Shown here one piece after another: positions 13,481-16,766 of a stretch of DNA of 16,766 bases; the first letter of the stretch is position 1; every line of letters begins with the position of its first letter. This DNA is from an uncultured Eubacteriales bacterium (GTDB lineage: Bacteria > Bacillota > Clostridia > Oscillospirales > Oscillospiraceae). The translations under genes were made by a program, and so were the position numbers. The notes beneath the pieces are model-generated. The model made no database searches, was not told the DNA's origin, and saw only the letters and a list, made by a program, of their open reading frames with translations. The stretch covers positions 1-16,766 of the forward strand of contig USQL01000049.1 in the NCBI GenBank assembly GCA_900556935.1, given 5' to 3'.

Positions 13481-14509
13481 ATGATAAAGAATATTGCCAT
13501 CGTCAGCTTGTCCAGCGGAATGATTGGAGAGAATTTTGCAAAGCATGAGGTAGAGATCGGAATCAAAAGGTTGCATGACTTTGGCCTGACCGTTCAATTC
13601 ATGCCTCATGCCCTGAAAGGAATCCAATATGTCAAAAACCATCCCGAACAGCGTGCGGCTGATTTGCTGCACGCCCTTCGTGATCCGGATATTGATATGA
13701 TTCTCTGTGCAATTGGCGGAGATGATACATATCGGCTGCTTCCTTACCTGTTTGAACACAACGAACTGGCGGAGGCGGTCTCCAATAAAGTATTTCTTGG
13801 CTTTTCGGATACAACGATCAACCATTTTATGCTCCATAAGGTTGGAATGAAGACGTTCTATGGGCAGTCCTTCCTTGCGGATGTCTGTGAGCTGGACAAA
13901 GACATGCTCCCCTATTCCAAAAAGTATTTTGAGGAACTGATTACCACCGGAACAGTCAAGGAAGTCCGGCCCAGCGACCTCTGGTATGAAGGAAGGACAG
14001 ATTTTGGTGTTGCACAGGTTGGCACACCGTTAAAATCCCATCCGGATTCCGGTTTTGAATTGCTGCAAGGCGACCCCGTTTTTTCTGGAGAGATTCTTGG
14101 CGGTTGTATTGATTCCATCTATGATTTTTTCAACGGAGATCGCTATGCGGATATGCCGCTTCTTTGTAAGAAGTACGGGCTATTTCCGGAGAAAGCAGAT
14201 TGGACCGGAAAGATTCTTCTGCTAGAATCCAGCGAAGAAAGGATGCCTCCTCGCAAATACAGAAAAGCAATCCTCGCGTTAAAAGAAACCGGTATTTTTG
14301 ACGTGATTTCGGGTGTTCTCGTGGGGAAGCCGATGGATGAAACTTATACGCGGGAATACAAACAGATCCTGACGGATGTAATCGATCATCCGAATTTGCC
14401 AATCGTGTGCAATCTCAACATCGGCCACGCCCAGCCACGCTGCATCATCCCCTTTGGCGTCGAGGCAACGGTCGATACCCGCAATCAAGTAATCCGATTC
14501 GCAAACTGA
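13481..14509 (+). CDS. S66-family LD-carboxypeptidase, MccF-like immunity peptidase
   Basis: A 342-residue serine peptidase of family S66. MccF-type members cut the amide bond in processed microcin C and related aminoacyl-nucleotide compounds, giving self-immunity; LdcA members trim murein tetrapeptides. The nucleophile is S109 in FLGFSDTT. The charge-relay Glu is E249 in LLLESSEE and the His is H316 in NIGHAQPR, so all three catalytic residues are present. The AIGGDDTYRLLPYL block and the GEILGGCIDSI segment are typical of the MccF branch rather than cell-wall LdcA. No signal peptide is seen, in keeping with a cytosolic immunity enzyme. It follows the Nim-like gene by 39 bases. No microcin synthesis genes are in the window, so it may protect against compounds made by others. 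Confidence 0.9.
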   Translation: MIKNIAIVSLSSGMIGENFAKHEVEIGIKRLHDFGLTVQFMPHALKGIQYVKNHPEQRAADLLHALRDPDIDMILCAIGGDDTYRLLPYLFEHNELAEAVSNKVFLGFSDTTINHFMLHKVGMKTFYGQSFLADVCELDKDMLPYSKKYFEELITTGTVKEVRPSDLWYEGRTDFGVAQVGTPLKSHPDSGFELLQGDPVFSGEILGGCIDSIYDFFNGDRYADMPLLCKKYGLFPEKADWTGKILLLESSEERMPPRKYRKAILALKETGIFDVISGVLVGKPMDETYTREYKQILTDVIDHPNLPIVCNLNIGHAQPRCIIPFGVEATVDTRNQVIRFAN

Positions 14510-14558
14510 GCGACCGCTTCCGGTTTACCAAACCAAGACGAAAACCAACCCAAAAATC

Positions 14559-14600
14559 AGACCGCTGACCCGCGCCCTGTACACGAAAAGTCAGCGGTCT
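14559..14600 (+). terminator. Rho-independent terminator after the MccF-like gene
   Basis: An 11-bp perfect stem AGACCGCTGAC (14559-14569) with 14590-14600, a 20-base loop, and TTTTT directly after. It ends the Nim-MccF operon and marks the right edge of the AT-rich cassette. Confidence 0.85.
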
Positions 14601-14618
14601 TTTTGAAATAGATCCTAA

Positions 14619-14674
14619 AAAACCACCGAACAAATCATGTTCGGTGGTTTTGGCAGGGGCACAAGGACTTGAAC
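14619..14674. repeat. Left copy of the tRNA-Trp 3'-end repeat (att-like)
   Basis: 56 bp identical at 54 positions to 15796-15851. It contains the tRNA-Trp terminator hairpin (14623-14632 with 14638-14647), the CCA end, the acceptor 3' strand and part of the T arm. It stops at the T loop, after which similarity to the tRNA ends. It cannot fold as a tRNA. The two differences are at 14637 (hairpin loop) and 14648. Confidence 0.85.
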
Positions 14675-14789
14675 TAGCCTTCCTCAATGTTACCGTCTGT
14701 TAAATCGGGCATTTTCATGTTATTTCACACGTTTTCAGAACTTTTATATGCTGTTTTTTACCACCGTATACCGCCACATTTTACTCCCG

Positions 14790-14810
14790 TAAGGGAAAAA
14801 TAAGGGAAAA
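14790..14810. repeat. Tandem TAAGGGAAAA repeat, arm-site-like
   Basis: TAAGGGAAAA at 14790-14799 and 14801-14810, an 11-base period, about 115 bases inside the left tRNA-like repeat. Tyrosine integrases bind short direct repeats of this size near their attachment cores. Apart from the terminator and the att-like repeat, this is the only structure seen in the gene-free stretch 14510-14871. Confidence 0.4.
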
Positions 14811-14871
14811 TTTGAACATCGAAGCGCCGCACAGCAGGTACAGTAGGCTAAACTCAGGGAGCTCAGCTTTT

Positions 14872-15183
14872 TTACGATTCACGACACACAATAATGTTTC
14901 TGCATTCTTTCTGTAAATCGGAAAAGATACCCCACATTGGTTTACAGTATTCCTGTAATTCATTTGGCATCGACTGGAATCCCCTTATCTGAATTGTCCT
15001 GCTCTCATTCTCATCAAAGTATCCATCGATGCAATCCCAAACTGAATCCCAGTTTTTTCCGCAGCACGCTGGAAATCCGAAACTTTTTCGGATGCGTTCA
15101 TGTAGATCATCCAGATATTTGCATCCAGAAAAGTCAACAACAATGGGATTATCTGTTACCAATGTATATGCATAATCGTCCAT
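14872..15183 (-). CDS. Barstar-like ribonuclease inhibitor (orphan immunity protein)
   Basis: A 103-residue cytosolic protein of the barstar family. Barstar blocks the active site of barnase-type RNases, and relatives serve as immunity proteins for polymorphic toxins. The family core is at residues 14-55: VVDFSGCKYLDDLHERIRKSF, then CGKNWDSVWDCIDGYF. The positions matching barnase-contacting barstar residues are kept as D46, W49 and D50. ATG 15181-15183 has AGAGGT 7 bases upstream. No barnase-like gene is in the window; the DNA on both sides is element debris, so the toxin partner was either lost or is encoded elsewhere. It lies inside the relic bounded by the tRNA-Trp repeats and reads toward the left att-like copy. 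Confidence 0.85.
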   Translation of the reverse strand: MDDYAYTLVTDNPIVVDFSGCKYLDDLHERIRKSFGFPACCGKNWDSVWDCIDGYFDENESRTIQIRGFQSMPNELQEYCKPMWGIFSDLQKECRNIIVCRES

Positions 15184-15231
15184 TTTCGTACCTCTTTACA
15201 CATTTACACGATTTTTCGAAAAAGTTTGATC

Positions 15232-15405
15232 ATGGCCAACCGGGACTGGGGACACACGGGGCCGAACTACCTGCGCTCCCTGTTTACCCTGGGAGTCCAG
15301 GCGTTTCTCATTATCGCACTGGTAAACTTGCAGCATTTCGCAGCTTACCAGCTCTATTTTTATTTCAATATCGGAATGGACAGTTCCACGGCAAAACCTC
15401 CATAA
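15232..15405 (+). pseudogene. Fragment of a conjugative-element membrane protein (VirB6/TrbL-like)
   Basis: The frame reads MANRDWGHTGPNYLRSLFTL, then GVQAFLIIALV. This matches the NRxWxxxGxNYLRSLFxLxxQxFxI segment I recognise from the multi-spanning VirB6/TrbL-like channel protein of Tn916- and Tn1549-type conjugative elements of Firmicutes. Similarity appears to cover only the first 30 or so residues (to about 15330). After that the frame drifts into unrelated sequence and stops at 15405. The full protein is several hundred residues, so this is an internal scrap and not a working gene. It has no ribosome binding site. Recognition is from memory of the family and is not proven. Confidence 0.5.
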
Positions 15406-15527
15406 AAGCTGTGTCCGATGTCCGTTGTCCCTCCATGAGCTTCCATGATTTGTTTGACGATCAGCAGCCCTAACCCATGACGCTGTTCAGAGGTATTCGT
15501 GTCGCACACCATATAACCATCCGCCGA
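15360..15527 (-). pseudogene. C-terminal fragment of a sensor histidine kinase
   Basis: Read leftward, the frame gives MVCDTNTSEQRHGLGLLIVK, then QIMEAHGGTTDIGHSFYGGF and AVELSIPILK with a stop at 15360-15362. The GLGL box followed by V.QI...HGG is the end of a HATPase domain, as in element-borne two-component kinases. Everything upstream of about 15527, where the inverted repeat begins, fails to continue the domain, so some 250 or more residues are missing. It overlaps the end of the conjugation-protein fragment on the other strand, which shows that the two scraps were joined by deletion. Confidence 0.6.
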
Positions 15528-15645
15528 CCTTGACAGGAGGCCGTCGGCTTGTTGTGCGTATTGCGACGAAGGGCAACGGGGTCAGATATCACGAATCCCC
15601 CCCTCGCCGAAAAGATGGTAACAAGCCGACAACTTCCTGTCAAGG
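15528..15645. repeat. Large imperfect inverted repeat, oriT- or end-like
   Basis: Arms 15528-15553 and 15620-15645 pair as two 11-bp perfect blocks, CCTTGACAGGA and GTCGGCTTGTT, separated by four changed bases. They enclose 66 bases. The interior contains GGGGTCAGATATCACGAATC, running into a C tract that can pair with its GGGG. Such nested dyads are typical of transfer origins or transposon-end regions, but I cannot assign it to a named element. The adjacent stretch 15646-15795 shows no gene. Confidence 0.5.
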
Positions 15646-15795
15646 CAACCTGCTTCGCAGACGGCTACCCTTTCAAGACAAAATGACCTGGCCCAGGGCC
15701 AGCCAAGGTCAGATCGACAGCCTTCTAACACTGAAATGCGCAACTTTTTCTTGCAATTTGCGAATTTAGAAATGCTCAAAAACGCCGGAAAAAGG

Positions 15796-15827
15796 AAAAC
15801 CACCGAACAAATCTTGTTCGGTGGCTT

Positions 15828-15851
<24 letters not shown>
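15796..15851. repeat. Right copy of the tRNA-Trp 3'-end repeat (att-like)
   Basis: This is the copy that belongs to the intact tRNA-Trp gene: its terminator, CCA end, acceptor strand and part of the T arm. It matches 14619-14674 at 54 of 56 positions. The direct orientation and the end inside the T loop are what integrase attachment sites in tRNA genes look like. Confidence 0.85.
15800..15824 (-). terminator. Terminator of the tRNA operon
   Basis: 10-bp perfect stem CCACCGAACA (15800-15809) with 15815-15824 and a 5-base loop. On the minus strand it is followed by TTTTCCTTTTT. It starts 3 bases after the tRNA-Trp CCA end. Confidence 0.85.
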
Positions 15852-15903
<52 letters not shown>

Positions 15904-15936
15904 ATATTTATATTCAAAGGCGAAGGCCTGAACATT

Positions 15937-16013
15937 TGGTGGGCCTTCAGGGACTCGAACCCGGGACTATCCGGTTATGAGCCGGAGGCTCTAACCAACT
16001 GAGCTAAAGGCCC
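15937..16013 (-). tRNA. tRNA with CAU anticodon, probably tRNA-Ile2 (TilS substrate)
   Basis: Cloverleaf on the minus strand: acceptor GGGCCTT/AAGGCCC, D stem GCTC/GAGC, anticodon stem TCCGG/CCGGA with loop CTCATAA, T arm with GTTCGAG, encoded CCA. CAU can mean initiator Met, elongator Met or lysidine-modified Ile2. The initiator is excluded because it lacks the three G-C pairs at the base of the anticodon stem. Pairs C4-G69 and C5-G68, which TilS is known to recognise, and the GGCUCAUAACC loop context resemble bacterial tRNA-Ile2. It is the first gene after the promoter at 16049-16077. Confidence 0.92.
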
Positions 16014-16048
16014 GTGAAAATCACGGTGAACTCGTCACCACGAGTGAT

Positions 16049-16077
16049 ATTATAACATCGATAAGCCGGACTGTCAA
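16049..16077 (-). promoter_or_regulatory. Perfect consensus promoter of the tRNA operon
   Basis: On the minus strand TTGACA (16072-16077), a 17-base spacer and TATAAT (16049-16054). Transcription would start about 30 bases before the tRNA 5' end. A short dyad (CTCGT...ACGAG around 16031-16043) lies in the leader. Confidence 0.88.
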
Positions 16078-16124
16078 GCAATTTCTTTCAAAATTCCGTA
16101 ATTGGGGAAAATTCTGGGATTCCC

Positions 16125-16153
16125 TTGCAAATGTGAAGAAAATGCGGTATGAT
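16125..16153 (+). promoter_or_regulatory. Promoter of the acetyltransferase gene
   Basis: TTGCAA (16125-16130), a 17-base spacer and TATGAT (16148-16153). The start would be near 16160, just before the GAGGG used for translation. It is divergent from the tRNA promoter. Confidence 0.65.
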
Positions 16154-16179
16154 TGGAAAAGAAAGTGAGGGAAAGTCCC

Positions 16180-16686
16180 ATGAACGCTGTGCTTGCCTAT
16201 GAAAAGAAACTGTATTTTACTGGAAAAAAGGACTACCTGACTGCTATGGTCACCCATGAGGATAACTATCTGATTTGGAAATATATGACTTTTCTTCGCC
16301 GGGAGGAGGCTGCGCGCAGCAAGTTCACCGCCTATTTCTGGCGGCGGAAGAAAAATAACCTGGGCAGCCGACTGGGACTTCAGATTTATGCCGGAACCTG
16401 CGCCCGGGGGCTGCACATCTGGCATTACGGCTCCGTCATCATCTCCGGCGACGCGGTAGTAGGGGAGAACTGCACCATTCACGGTCAGGCCTGTATCGGA
16501 AGTGATGGTGCTTCCGACGAAGCACCGGTGCTGGGGAAGAATGTGGACATCGGCGTGGGGGCGAAAATCATCGGCGCCGTGACTCTGGCGGATAATATCC
16601 GCGTAGGTGCCGGTGCCGTGGTGGTGAAAAGCTGCGAAACCCCGGGAGCCACCCTGGTTGGAGTTCCAGCCCGACAGGTTGAATAA
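16180..16686 (+). CDS. Hexapeptide-repeat (left-handed beta-helix) acetyltransferase, CysE-like
   Basis: A 168-residue cytosolic acyltransferase. The N-terminal 75 or so residues are helical and charged. From about residue 75 the hexapeptide repeat coil runs IWHYGSVIISGDAVVGENCT, then ACIGSDG, and GKNVDIGVGAKIIGAVTLAD followed by NIRVGAGAVVVKS, closing with GVPARQV. The order resembles serine O-acetyltransferases and the related polysaccharide or sugar O-acetyltransferases that use acetyl-CoA. It is shorter than biosynthetic CysE and has a different N-terminus, so the acceptor is uncertain. ATG 16180 is chosen because GAGGG lies 8 bases upstream; a TTG at 16153 falls in the promoter. It has its own promoter and is followed by the hairpin at 16695-16727. 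No partner glycan genes are visible. Confidence 0.85.
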   Translation: MNAVLAYEKKLYFTGKKDYLTAMVTHEDNYLIWKYMTFLRREEAARSKFTAYFWRRKKNNLGSRLGLQIYAGTCARGLHIWHYGSVIISGDAVVGENCTIHGQACIGSDGASDEAPVLGKNVDIGVGAKIIGAVTLADNIRVGAGAVVVKSCETPGATLVGVPARQVE

Positions 16687-16694
16687 TACGATTT

Positions 16695-16727
16695 CTTAAG
16701 TAAAATGATTCCATCATTTTACTTAAG
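16695..16727. terminator. AT-rich 15-bp hairpin between convergent genes
   Basis: Perfect stem (16695-16709 with 16713-16727), 3-base loop TCC, arms CTTAAGTAAAATGAT and its complement. No T run follows in either direction, so it could be a weak bidirectional terminator or an mRNA 3'-end stabiliser. The possible leftward frame at 16723-16766 stops inside it. Confidence 0.55.
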
Positions 16728-16766
16728 CCGTTTCACGGCAGACCGCCTGGGCGGCGGTAAGAAATG
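16723..16766 (-). CDS. Possible 3' end of a leftward gene (partial)
   Basis: From the right window edge, one minus-strand frame reads FLTAAQAVCRETA and stops with TAA at 16723-16725 inside the hairpin stem. The high GC content at third positions and the placement before a hairpin make it plausible as the C-terminus of a gene convergent with the acetyltransferase. Fourteen codons are too few to identify it. Confidence 0.3.
   Translation of the reverse strand, partial: FLTAAQAVCRETA

Noticed and set aside
14638..14674. A second tRNA gene suggested by the acceptor/T-arm sequence
   Set aside because: Only the 3' end of tRNA-Trp is present. The D arm, anticodon arm and 5' acceptor strand are missing, so it is an att-like copy and not a gene.
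14781..14963. A 60-codon leftward frame next to the barstar-like gene
   Set aside because: It overlaps the 3' end of the barstar-like gene in another frame, has no ribosome binding site, and its translation resembles no family.
15530..15769. A 79-codon rightward frame over the inverted repeat
   Set aside because: It coincides with the structured repeat, has an Arg/Ser/Pro-rich translation and no start signals; likely spurious.

Overview
The window looks like a chromosome segment of a Gram-positive, moderately GC-rich gut Clostridia, probably Oscillospiraceae-like. This is inferred from the der-plsY-gpsA order, the archaeal-type prolyl-tRNA synthetase, the 4Fe-4S serine dehydratase, strong Shine-Dalgarno sites and consensus SigA promoters. 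No rRNA or species marker is present, so the taxonomy is tentative.

Layout. (1) 1-2716: a rightward housekeeping operon with the 3' part of der, then plsY, gpsA and a small AraC-type HTH protein. It closes on a perfect 18-bp hairpin. GpsA makes sn-glycerol-3-phosphate and PlsY acylates it, so the operon feeds phospholipid synthesis. (2) 2717-3710: an AT-rich regulatory region with two divergent promoters, one firing left into a tiny ORF or RNA, the other (perfect consensus) firing right into an FmdE-domain protein. (3) 3734-8115: a LytTR/GHKL two-component system on the minus strand, divergent from a 704-residue predicted beta-propeller lipoprotein. A pair of 10-bp direct repeats lies just upstream of the lipoprotein promoter and looks like the regulator's binding site. 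(4) 8128-10955: proS (minus) and an L-serine dehydratase gene (plus), divergent, each with a readable promoter and terminator.

(5) 10958-14600: a lower-GC, probably imported block with an MFS transporter, a small 5'-defective ORF directly behind its stop codon, an AraC-regulator remnant, a Nim-like flavoprotein and an MccF-like S66 peptidase. The last two look like a detoxification or self-immunity pair. (6) 14601-15851: a relic of an integrated element. A 56-bp repeat of the tRNA-Trp 3' end plus its terminator bounds about 1.2 kb. That stretch holds an orphan barstar-like immunity gene, tandem arm-site-like repeats, a fragment of a conjugation membrane protein, a histidine-kinase C-terminal fragment and a large inverted repeat. 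(7) 15828-16077: a leftward tRNA operon, tRNA-CAU (probably Ile2) then tRNA-Trp, from a perfect consensus promoter. (8) 16125-16766: a hexapeptide-repeat acetyltransferase gene with its own promoter, a hairpin, and the possible tail of a convergent gene.

The best candidates for something undescribed are the LytTR/direct-repeat/propeller-lipoprotein module, the short leftward transcription unit at 2663-3010, and the decayed element at the tRNA-Trp gene with its orphan barstar and inverted repeat.
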